From assembly GCA_002633005.1 (NCBI GenBank), contig NMRA01000178.1, forward strand, positions 472,062 to 536,061: a stretch of DNA of 64,000 nt, given 5' to 3'. The translations under genes and the position numbers were made by a program. The notes below the pieces were generated by a model. That model saw only the letters and a program-made list of their open reading frames with translations, had not been told where the DNA came from and searched no databases. This document shows positions 55,692 to 64,000 of this stretch, piece after piece (position 1 is the first letter of the stretch; each line of letters opens with the position of its first letter). Source of the DNA: Phoronis australis (taxonomy: Eukaryota; Phoronida; Phoronidae).

Positions 55692-56747
55692 TAGTGTACG
55701 TACCCCTGTGTAGTGTACGCACCCCGATGTGAACAAATGCCATGAAACAAAAATATTGCACGGTAAGTAAGCAACATTTGTCACAGACAGTTTCCTCCAT
55801 TAAAAATGCTAGGTTAAAAGGGTGTTAATTACAAATACATTTGTTTTGAGTGAAATATTAGCATTTGTGTAGTGTACGTACCCCTATATTTTAACACGTG
55901 CCTGTTTTCAAAGAATGACAGACCGATATGCACTCTTTATTTGTCCTCTTTGAATAGATTTGGTAAATGAACTAACTTTCAATGGATTCTAGGTATTTTT
56001 ATAAACCTGACAAATCATTGAAATGTAGTGTACGTACCTTCAACCTCTATGCTATAAAGTATTGCCCAGAATTATGTTTACATACTGCTGTTCTCATGAG
56101 CAATACTGATATTTCCAAAATAAATCTAGTCTGACAAAAAAACAATGGACATTATCAAATTTTGGGGCAATGAAATGCCACACAGGACTTGGCTAATACT
56201 AAACATCCTAGAAGATACGTCATGTGACAACTGATGTTGCAGAGGCAGGTTCTCTATCTCTCAAGACAACTTGCAATAAACCAACAAGTAGAGGCAACAC
56301 AAAACTCGAGACCATTCCATACATTTGTAACTTAGTCAAAGTTTGAAGTTGATTGACTGTGCGTAGTGTACGTACCCCCCAACCAATACCATTTTTACTG
56401 TTAACAAGTGGAACATTGAGCCTAGTATTGCTTTAACTATTTTAACCAACTGGTGAATGTATTGAAAACTAGACAAATATCACCGATCAATTTTTTGTAA
56501 AAAGTAGTTACTTGTCATTTTCTTTTCGTAAGAATCCTATTACAAGAGAGGAATTTCTCATTATACTGTGTTAAGATGTGCAATGTATCATCATCTAGAA
56601 CAACTTGATCAGCACGGTAATAACTTTTCTTACTTAAGTATGTGATACTTCTTCAATCTGATCAAGAACTGGTTAAATTAACAGCTCCCTTATGAATTTT
56701 TGCATGGTAGAAGTTGGCTGTGACCACAAGTTGTAGTGTAAGTACCC
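55692..56747 (+). repeat. dispersed TAGTGTACGTACCCC motifs
   Basis: The motif, with a GTACGTAC palindromic core, occurs at 55692, about 55711 (CGCACCCC form), 55870, 56026, 56363 and 56734 (variant), always in the same orientation, and once more at 51993. Spacing is about 20 to 370 bases. This region from 55646 to 57273 holds no gene that I can support. Confidence 0.65.
55740..55985 (+). repeat. direct repeat, right copy (pair with 51885-52110)
   Basis: Same order of shared blocks as the left copy (GACAGTTTCCTCC, GCTAGGTTAAAAGGGTGTT, TTTGTTTTGAGTGAAATATT, GTAGTGTACGTACCCC). Direct copies around a duplication could be remnants of long terminal repeats or of an earlier larger duplication. Confidence 0.7.
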
Positions 56748-57273
56748 TTTTGTACAACTGTGATGCATTAGGCCATAAAATTTTATTCGGTGGTTCTTGT
56801 GCAAACACATTTTAGATTACAAACGTGGAATGATGGTACTTAAAAATAACCCAGCTTTTACAGTTATATGACAACCTTCATTTTTCACCAAAAGTGGCCA
56901 CCGAATATGGTCCTTGATTGTAAATTGGCCCGTACAGAACTTGTCACATTTAGTAAGAAGTGGTCTGCCGAGCACTAAACATGGTTGGGAGAGAGTGATC
57001 GTTTCCGCAGTAAAACATCTGGATTTTAGTTTGATATAGTGTTTTGTGATACGACAGTCTTACACGCTATCAAGTGCAATACAGGACACTTGCAAATACC
57101 AAGATTTAACTGAACGATTTGTAACATCTACTCATAACAATGGACACTACGTAGACAGAAACGAATGTCATAGAAACATTATCAAACGATAAGCAAATGA
57201 CAGCGCCAGATCGGTTATGAACATTTCCGGTATAGTCCACTTGCCGAATCCCAAAGAGACAGGGTTATAAATT

Positions 57274-58686
57274 ATGGTAAAGCGCAGGAAAACTCCGAAA
57301 CAGAAAACAAAAAAGCAGGCAAAGGGACAAAATACTCGCAGAAGAAAGCGAACACAATCAGCAAGAAGTGGAGCCGGATCACGAGGTAGAAATGGCAAAC
57401 GTTCTCGCTCAAATCCATGTTCCAAACGAGCTCGTCAAAATTCAAAGAGATCGCGCAGCCATTTAAGAAAGCCGGGAAAGAAACCAACTAGACGAACTAA
57501 CAAAAGCAGCAGTGCGAAACGGTGTAAACCAGCAAGTCAATATAGAAGAACTAGAGGCACAAAGTCCTTTAATAATTCAGCTATTATTGACGTAGATGGC
57601 ACGTCATCGAAACATATATCGACGTCATCCGTTACCAGCTCTAGGTCAAGTATTCCATCGAAAAGCAAAGATAAAGGAGACAAAAAAGACAAGGCGAAAA
57701 GACATAAAAAGAAGAACGGAAAATCTAAAAAGAAAAAAGGAGGAAAGGGGTGTTGCGCCAAGAAATCCGGATTCTGTTGTCGACCAAGCCTTATGGTGCC
57801 AATGCCAATGGGAGGTAACGTTTTACAGATTTTCCATTCAAATCATGTAAGGTTCTATACGATTCATTAAAGTTTTAAGGAGCAAAAAATCTTGCGTCAT
57901 GAATCCCAGTAAACTTCAACGAATATGGCATATCACTATTTTCATAGAATCAGCTGTTTTTGTAAAAACGTGTTTTACAGTTTTTGTTGAAAGTAGAAAT
58001 GACGCTTACTCATGTTGAATTAGTTTTTTTTTCTTTCTGGAACCTACATGTACGCCAAATCACCGTCAAGGCACCACATGAGTAGCTTTTGGAAATAATA
58101 TTAGGACGATGGTATGTCAACTAGAAGCGTCAACTGTTACAAATATCACCATTTCATTTCTCCTTATCTCACTTGTTGTTTTCTCTGGTGTCCTAATTCG
58201 TTTACATATCGTCTTTAACTTTCGGATCATAGTTACATCGTTGTTGATTTCATAGTTTTTTGTACATAAAGAAACTAGATGTTGGAATGCCGTGCAGTTA
58301 CCGACGGTTAAGAAGAGTAAAATAGTAAAAGTAAAACGACGAGCGTCGGTACTAAAATATATTAATTGATACATTCCCAACGTTTCGAGCGGTACGCGGT
58401 GACTCAGACTGCCGAATAGATAGATTTATAAAGTAGATGACCGCGTACCTCTCGAAACGTTGGGAATGTATCAATTAATATATTTTAGTACCGACGCTAG
58501 TCGTTTTACAATTGCTATTTTGTACATGTTTCTTGTAACCTGTGTCATGTTAAAGTAGCATGTTTTAGCCTAACTATTTTTAAATTAGGATGTTATGGTT
58601 GCGGGTGCCACCGTCCGCCATGCCGGCCAAGATGTCTTCCCATCCTGACACCAGCATATGTGATCGTCCACCGTTGGTTTTGCTAA
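57274..58686 (+). CDS. cluster gene E: basic protein with Cys-rich tail, two exons
   Basis: Exon 1 is 57274-57814 (donor GGAG/GTAACG) and exon 2 is 58589-58686 (acceptor TTTTTAAATTAG). The intron is phase 1 and the product is 212 residues. The start is MVKRRKTPKQKTKKQAKGQ, followed by Arg/Ser/Lys-rich sequence to about residue 95. An island AIIDVDG lies at 103-109, then a Ser-rich stretch, then KKNGKSKKKKGGKG and the Cys block CCAKKSGFCCRP. Exon 2 reads CYGCGCHRPPCRPRC, continues with a hydrophobic stretch and ends FC. AATAAA follows 24 bases after the stop. A 179-bp perfect-looking foldback element sits in the intron. It has the same plan as genes A, C, D and F. Confidence 0.8.
58331..58509. 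mobile_element. foldback element, arms of about 70 bp
   Basis: The left arm 58331-58400 (GTAAAACGACGAGCGTCGGT, then CCCAACGTTTCGAG) is the near-perfect reverse complement of 58440-58509, with a loop of about 39 bases. It is noncoding, MITE-like, and lies within the intron of cluster gene E, so its transcript would form a long hairpin. Confidence 0.9.
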
Positions 58687-58710
58687 CAGAAAACTAAACC
58701 TTTACTGACT

Positions 58711-58716
58711 AATAAA
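58711..58716 (+). promoter_or_regulatory. poly(A) signal for cluster gene E
   Basis: AATAAA 24 bases after the TAA of the terminal exon. Confidence 0.7.
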
Positions 58717-59255
58717 GTAAAGTATGGCGTCAACTTTTGTATTTATTTTTAAACAAACACCGCTTTCATTGAAGCTGTCTCAGAGCAGCCATGCCATCCT
58801 CTAACGCTCTGTACTCATGACCAACAACCAAACATTCCTACCTATTCGTACTTTTGAACGTACGACCACGTAATGGGCATGCGTAGTCTATAACGGTTGG
58901 AAGACTATTCAAAACTGTTTCCACATATAGGGTACGTACCATGCTGACGACACCCTTCGATGCACAGGAGTAGTCGATGCCAGCGTATTCTGGTAGTGAC
59001 GTACATCCTGTAACAAAGACGATAAAATGAATAAATTTATCAATGGTATTCTTGAATGATTAGCATATTAGCATTAATGTTACGCTAGATGAAATACGCG
59101 TACATTGAACCAATTATCTCAACAGAACAATCAGTATCACGTGTACACAGACAATGACATCATTAAGCGAACACAAAACGCATGTTTCGAAATTGGTCTC
59201 TGTGAACAAATACTAGCCGATCACTTGCTGCGTTGTGTATCAGTGTTTGGGCAGT
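58717..59255. other. intergenic between cluster genes E and F
   Basis: No exon is seen. A palindromic GGTACGTACC lies near 58931. The 5' signals of gene F are not identifiable. Confidence 0.4.
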
Positions 59256-61727
59256 ATGCCTAGAAAGAGGAAGTCTTCGCAATCAACCAGTCAGGAAGGA
59301 GTGCGGAAAAGGAAAAGACAGCGTCCCAACACAAGTACGTCCATTAAGTCGACATATGACAACGTCAGTACTTCTTCCAGTGATGTCGTATTGAAGACAA
59401 CTCGGCATAGGTCTTTGGCGTGCGCAAAAAAGGATAGAACCAGAAGTAGGTCCCAAACTTCATCTCGTACAGGACAAAACGGGGCTACAGCACGAGGAAG
59501 CCGTAAAACGCGTGGTGTTTCGAGGCGAAGAAGCGATAAACTGTCAGCAAACAATTCGGCCTTTATTGATGAGTTGTCTTCTTCGGGCAGCTCGATATCA
59601 TCTGGCAGCAGTTACCGGTCGAATGCAAAAAGGAAGAAAAAGAAACAAGAAAAGAAAAGTTCGTTTAAAAACGGAAAAGAAATTAAAATGAAAGGTAGAA
59701 AGAAGGAAATAGCTACAAGAGGAAAAGACATAAGAAGAGCTAAAAGTGAAGGAAGAAGGAAAGGTACGTGTTACAGGAAAAATAAAGCCAAGGCAACATC
59801 CGGTGCAGCAAAAGTGAAAAAAATTCGTGAAAGATATAAAAAAGATAAAAAGAAAAACAAGAAAAAGAAAAATAAGGGTGAAGGTTTCCTAACAAAATTA
59901 AAAAGGCAGTTAAAGAAACTCGGGTTTGGAAAGAAAAAAACACGAAGACGAATAAAGCATATATGCAAACAAAAAGAGTGTAGACGATTCAGAGGATATC
60001 CTCCATTCTTAAAGACACCTTGCGCAGTGACGCAGCTACGAAGTTTATTGACTGGTCATGGCTATAGAATTCAAAACCCAGGCTTAAAGTTGGAGGATTT
60101 CAGATCAGTGATGCCCGGAATTGGAAAAAGTATGTGTTCATTTTTAATCTTCTTACTATTAACGTTTATTTATCTACTACGGATTTGGTCTCTACTGATG
60201 TTGCTTGGATGTTATGCAGCTTCACTGGTGAAAGTACGCAACGTTTCCACACGAGATGGTATGTCAGTTGCTAGTATGTCCGAATTACAGACATCGTCAT
60301 ATAGGGTGTTCTCAGACACTTGTCATGGTCCAAGGGTGAGATCCTAAGAGTGTTATTTGACACAGAAGCAAAAATATTTGGTAGAGTTCAATAGCTATCT
60401 CGCAGCGAGAAAAAGCTAGCCAAAATCACTAGCTCTCAATGAAAATTCACGGCAATATCTCGGGTATACTAGAGACGGCTTGCTTTTTAGCGAGGTCCTA
60501 GCGTTATTGAACTTGTTAATAAGACGTCAAAAATAGACAAGAGAAACCACTTTCAGTTGTTAATGAGCGGCATTCATTTCAAAATTACCATAAACTAGTT
60601 CAACTGACTCCACCACTCACACCAACTTTGGCGGTAGAGCGTTTTTTTCGCTGAACTGACAAACTATGTAATTCTCTTGCTGCAACCTAAAGAACACACA
60701 AAATGAGACTGCTTTTAAACAAATGCTTTGTACTGTTTTCCCTTCCTAATTGTATAGATGGCCTTTCTCACCAGTCTCACGATTTGCAGCTGCTTTATCC
60801 TGCGTCTTTCGTTCAAACGCAATTACATATTACTACGTTAATGCAATGAATTTCATTTTTAATTTATTTGCCTTAACGATGAGTCTGTATACATCAGTGA
60901 GAGTGGCCGAGAGTTCTCAGTCAGACTTAATGAATACAGGGCGGAGGTGGATGAGCTATCTCAGCTGAGGGTCACACGTTAAGAGATGGTCTGAGGTGGA
61001 GAGCACTGTAAACAAATCTGCAGTGGCTGATCGTGGTCTTGGTTTTAATCACGTAATTAACTGGGATGATGCACTTCCTGTTGGGTCAGAGGGTAATCTA
61101 AGATCTAGAGGGATAAGAGAGTCAATCTGGGTCAGGAAAAGTGGTTCAGTCGTGAACAGAGACGACGGAGGTTACATGTTGTCTAAAATTTGGAACAGCC
61201 TGATCACCACGCCACCTAGCGTCCAATAACTTCGAAAGATGGCTGCTGATAGGAGCCGAAACTGTCAAGGTACTCATGTTTTTTCTGGTTGTGAAAATAA
61301 GAAACTTTTACGCATTCTCGATTTATTTTGTGCTGCATATTGTTTTATGCTTCCATTCGTTATGATTTATTTTGTGCATCATTCAAGTGAGCCCTGGGAA
61401 GGACAGCAGTTTTGGCACTAAACTAAAGGTTTCATTTAAATTTTATTTCAAGAAAATCAGAAATACTGCGTCACTAGTTACATCAACGTCTCCACATCCA
61501 GCAGCAGCGACACCTGTTGCAAGAGGTACAGCTCGTGTAGCCGGCAATCGTGCTTCTCGTCGGGACACGCTATCAACCCGCGGGACTGCTGTGACTGTAA
61601 AGGCGACCCCTGTTGTATCAGAGCCCGATGCCGGGCGAAACCACCACATCACGACCCACGACACTGTCCTATAAGATTTCCCATCCCCGCACCACCACCA
61701 GTTATATTCACTGCGAGGTGTATTTAA
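59256..61727 (+). CDS. cluster gene F: long basic protein with Cys-rich tail
   Basis: Exon 1 is 59256-60129 (donor AAAA/GTATGT, phase 1) and encodes 291 residues. It starts MPRKRKSSQSTSQEGVRKRK, has an island AFIDELSSSGSS at 102-113, several Lys-rich blocks (KDKKKNKKKKNKGEG, FGKKKTRRRIKH), then HICKQKECRRF and MPGIGK. The last exon is 61453-61727 (acceptor TTATTTCAAG, phase 1): KYCVTSYINVS, DTCCKRYSSCSRQSC, RDCCDCKGDPCCIRARC, then a Pro-rich end. The joined product is 382 residues. The acceptor ends in AAG; a nearby CAG at 61460 does not fit the phase. AATAAA lies at 61773. The intron of 1.3 kb holds a MITE copy and a Penelope-like fragment. An extra exon inside the intron cannot be excluded. 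Confidence 0.75.
60385..60512. mobile_element. MITE family 1, copy 3 (inverted)
   Basis: Ends TTTTTAGCGAGGTCCTAGCG then TTATTGAAC, the reverse of the left end of the copy at 40201. The other end is GTTCAATAGC. It lies in the gene F intron. Confidence 0.65.
60884..61229 (+). pseudogene. Penelope-like retroelement C-terminal fragment (GIY-YIG endonuclease)
   Basis: One frame reads VYISESGREFSVRLNEYRAE followed by a Val-Asp-Glu helix, the GIY-YIG core region (the usual YIGETGR appears as YISESGR). Another frame, at 60996-61229, reads NHVINWDDA, then RGIRESIWVRKSG, VNRDDGGYMLSKIW and NSLI. That matches the C-terminal Hx-I-W, Arg-x-x-(R/K)E-(A/S)-I and NRDEG..L motifs of Penelope-like elements. 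A frameshift and stop near 60985 separate the halves. It is a dead insertion in the intron of cluster gene F. Confidence 0.75.
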
Positions 61728-61772
61728 ACAAACTCCATTATCCTAATTCAGATGTACCAGCAATACACGTGT

Positions 61773-61778
61773 AATAAA
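61773..61778 (+). promoter_or_regulatory. poly(A) signal for cluster gene F
   Basis: AATAAA 46 bases after the TAA of the Cys-rich last exon. Confidence 0.65.
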
Positions 61779-62131
61779 TGAGTTTACTTGGATTGTTGAC
61801 TTTGAATCATCATATACAATGACACTCGCGTAATTCATGTAAATAAGTCGAGCAAGACAATTGGACATACGTAACGGACAAAACAAACAGTTATGTAAGC
61901 AATAATATTTAGCGCAATGGCAGGCGACGTTGAAATGTACAACAGTTTACATGTATAAGATGATGGCGAAAATGAAGATAAGTAAGAAAGGACAAACATG
62001 GTTGCAAAACGTTCTTGGAGAACAGAGCAATGCGTACTGTTGGACAGTCCTTCATCGCCCGCCATTAATTGACAATTCTCGAATGTCTGATAAACTCAAG
62101 TTTCACGAAACTACAACGTGAGAAACAGAAC
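61779..62131. other. intergenic between cluster genes F and G
   Basis: About 350 bases with no exon on either strand that I can support. Confidence 0.45.
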
Positions 62132-64000
62132 ATGGCGGAGGTGGCCCAGTTGGTCAATTCATGGGTTTCAGTGGGTAACAAAAATTCCTATAAGTTAACT
62201 GGAAATAATAACACCAGCAACAAACACGGAAGAAACCAACGAGGTCCAGGCATAACTATGATACGAAACCCAGCCTACGTTTGGGCTGATGCAAGCTTGA
62301 ATACTTATTGTACCAGTGCTCCGGCGGCACACAGTGACATCTTGAAGACATTAGAAAAAAGGGTCCCAACATGGAAACACAGAGGAACTGAAAAGGATAG
62401 AGAAAGAAAGGCACAGAGTGTGATATCTAGAATGTACAATTTAAACGATATCCGCGATCCTGCTTACGTTCCAATGTTCAATTCAAATTCTTTGCCTATG
62501 CCGATGTCTGCTAATAACTCCTCTGAGCAATCCATGATTACGCTAAGTGATAACTTTGTTAGAAAACAGAAGAAAAGATATGAAAAGCGAAACTACAGCA
62601 GCAGAAATAGTCGAATTGGACGAGGCATCCTGAAAGCCAAAGGAAGCGGTGGCTCAGGGAAACGGATTAAACTTCTAATTGATGACTCTGACACGCGAGA
62701 CAGCAGCAAAGATCCAGGGAGAGACGACTCGTCCACCGACGCGTCCGGATATCATCGACAGGCTACACAAAAGAAGAAGAAAAAGAAGGCACCAAAACAA
62801 GTACAACTTGGAGACGACGACAACGAAAAAACTACTAATAAAAAGAAGAAAAAGAAGAAACGTCCGCCGGGAGTCGAAGATGAAAGAATGGGAAATAAAA
62901 GACATTCCCCAGATCACCCAACTGATCCTAAAAGAAAAAGAAAGGGTGGGAAGAAAAAAGGAAAAGGAAAATCGCCTTCTTCTGAGGATAATATAGGGCG
63001 TAAAGGAGGGAAGCCTAAAGGGTCCAAGAGAAAAAGAACGTCTTCCGAAGACAGTGCAAGCAATAAGCCTAAGGAAAAGATGCAACATGGCCGTAAAAAA
63101 GGAAAAACGACATCTGGTGACGGAGGGGACAAACGGCGTGACCGCAAAAAAGGAAGAACATCGTCTGACTACAGTGCAGATAGCACAGGGAGCAAACATC
63201 GTGGCCACAAAAGGGGAAGAACAAAGTCTGATGACAGCGCAGACAGCAGAGGGAGGACACATCGTGGCCACAAAAAACGAAAGTCATCGTCTGATGACAG
63301 CGCAGATAGTAGAGGAGAGAAACGGGGTGGCCACAAAAAAGAAAAGACGTCATCTGGCGACAAGGCAGGAAGCAAGGGAAAGAAACGTCATGAGGTCAAA
63401 AAACGAAAGACTTCCTCTGAGGAAAGTGCAGGCAGCGAACGGGGAAAGAAAAGAAAGAGAAGCATTAAAGAAATAGAAGGTAGCCATGATAGAAAGCGTT
63501 CACAAAGATCGGTCTTAAGTAAATTAAAGGGTAAGAAAACTATTAAAGGAAGAGCGAAGAAGGGACCTGATAAAGGGTCTTCACGAGACAGTGGAATCCG
63601 TAAACATGGAAGCAGAGGGTCATTGAAAGGAGGTCCAGGTGGTAAAGCGAGGGGCAGAGGTAAAGGAAGTCAACAGAGTTTACATGGGCGAGGAAGAGGA
63701 ATGACTGAAGGAGTTGGTCGAGGAAGAGGACGAGGCCGGGGAAGAGGGCGGAAAGGGCTTAGGCAGGGGGATGAAGAAGAGGCTACCCAGAAAATAGGCA
63801 CCGGAAGGCGACTACACGATCTTTATAATATTGGGAAAGGGTTTGTTGGTGATCTACTAAACGTATGGCGACGGGTTGCTTCCTATGAAGGAGAGGGGAG
63901 GAAGAGAGATCCGTCTCATATTCCCAAGTTTGTGAGCAATCGTCCAGGCAAGACCTACCGATCAGGTCGTCATTACACTGTTCCACGAAGTACGAAGGAA
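62132..64000 (+). CDS. cluster gene G: very long basic repeat protein, 3' end beyond the window
   Basis: From the ATG at 62132 the frame is open without a stop to base 64000, 623 codons. I checked it codon by codon. The first 150 residues are not basic-rich and contain two copies of a DPAYV/NPAYV-like motif (RNPAYVWADAS, RDPAYVPMFN). LLIDDSD lies at 181-187. Lys-rich blocks follow (KKKKKKAPK, KKKKKKKRPP), then a 63-bp, 21-residue tandem repeat at 63152-63466 mixing SSDDSADS-like acidic-serine and HRGHKK basic parts. A Gly-Arg stretch (GRGRGRGRGRGRK) comes next, then a short globular segment (HDLYNIGKGFVGDLLNVW) and YRSGRHYTVPR, which is shared with gene B. A Cys-rich last exon may lie outside the window. 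No signal peptide. Confidence 0.8.
   Translation, partial: MAEVAQLVNSWVSVGNKNSYKLTGNNNTSNKHGRNQRGPGITMIRNPAYVWADASLNTYCTSAPAAHSDILKTLEKRVPTWKHRGTEKDRERKAQSVISRMYNLNDIRDPAYVPMFNSNSLPMPMSANNSSEQSMITLSDNFVRKQKKRYEKRNYSSRNSRIGRGILKAKGSGGSGKRIKLLIDDSDTRDSSKDPGRDDSSTDASGYHRQATQKKKKKKAPKQVQLGDDDNEKTTNKKKKKKKRPPGVEDERMGNKRHSPDHPTDPKRKRKGGKKKGKGKSPSSEDNIGRKGGKPKGSKRKRTSSEDSASNKPKEKMQHGRKKGKTTSGDGGDKRRDRKKGRTSSDYSADSTGSKHRGHKRGRTKSDDSADSRGRTHRGHKKRKSSSDDSADSRGEKRGGHKKEKTSSGDKAGSKGKKRHEVKKRKTSSEESAGSERGKKRKRSIKEIEGSHDRKRSQRSVLSKLKGKKTIKGRAKKGPDKGSSRDSGIRKHGSRGSLKGGPGGKARGRGKGSQQSLHGRGRGMTEGVGRGRGRGRGRGRKGLRQGDEEEATQKIGTGRRLHDLYNIGKGFVGDLLNVWRRVASYEGEGRKRDPSHIPKFVSNRPGKTYRSGRHYTVPRSTKE
63152..63466 (+). 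repeat. 63-bp coding tandem repeat
   Basis: Units start at 63152, 63215, 63278, 63341 and 63404, an exact 63-base period of 21 codons: basic (G/R)(R/K)(T/S), then SSDDSADS-like, then HRGHKK-like. Later units diverge (SSEESAGS). Looser related units precede it from about 62960. The Ser-Asp/Glu runs fit the casein kinase 2 consensus. Confidence 0.85.

Noticed and set aside
62675-63375. Hydrophobic or Phe/Ser-rich minus-strand frames opposite gene G, and the shorter plus frames at 62679 and 63054
   Set aside because: They are antisense or shifted images of Lys/Arg codons. The true frame runs uninterrupted from 62132 to the window end.

Overview
The window is eukaryotic nuclear DNA. Coding sequence is sparse and cut by introns with canonical GT/AG sites. 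Gene islands sit in AT-rich DNA full of degenerate transposons, miniature inverted-repeat elements, minisatellites and microsatellites. A Kolobok-type THAP transposon, a Penelope-like GIY-YIG fragment, a P2X7-tail-like domain fragment and an alcohol-acetyltransferase-like condensation gene together suggest a marine invertebrate, perhaps a deuterostome such as a hemichordate or cephalochordate. That is inference; the sequence gives no decisive species marker. Several duplications abut single Ns and look like unmerged contig overlaps.

Layout. 1-7.5 kb: a four-exon minus-strand gene, rebuilt here from splice sites, for a coiled-coil, Ser/Arg/Pro-rich protein of about 427 residues; all introns are phase 1. 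7.5-22.4 kb: gene-poor repeats, with a broken P2X7-tail-like fragment at 11.7 kb and a cluster of a 15-bp inverted motif at 22.4 kb. 22.9-25.2 kb: a two-exon plus-strand acyltransferase of the condensation-domain superfamily. 25.2-33.5 kb: repeats, including a 450-bp tandem array.

33.5-64 kb: a same-strand cluster of seven genes, the most interesting part of the window. Each has a long Lys/Arg/Ser-rich basic exon, usually with a short hydrophobic-acidic-serine island between two basic blocks. Where the exon end can be seen it is phase 1, and it joins a short terminal exon that is Cys-rich in most members. One member carries ten copies of an eight-residue Cys-Gly-Pro-Cys-Cys repeat. Another is an uninterrupted 623-codon frame running off the window end. 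None has a signal peptide. By analogy with Cys-Gly-Pro sperm-tail proteins and Lys-rich sperm-head proteins I infer a family of condensed-structure proteins, possibly in sperm or nuclei; the function is not proven.

Mobile elements sit inside the introns of this cluster: a 1.3-kb Kolobok with 158-bp terminal inverted repeats and TTAA target duplications, a Penelope fragment and foldback elements. A tandem duplication of about 1.8 kb lies between two of the genes. A few minus-strand candidate exons lie within the longest intron.
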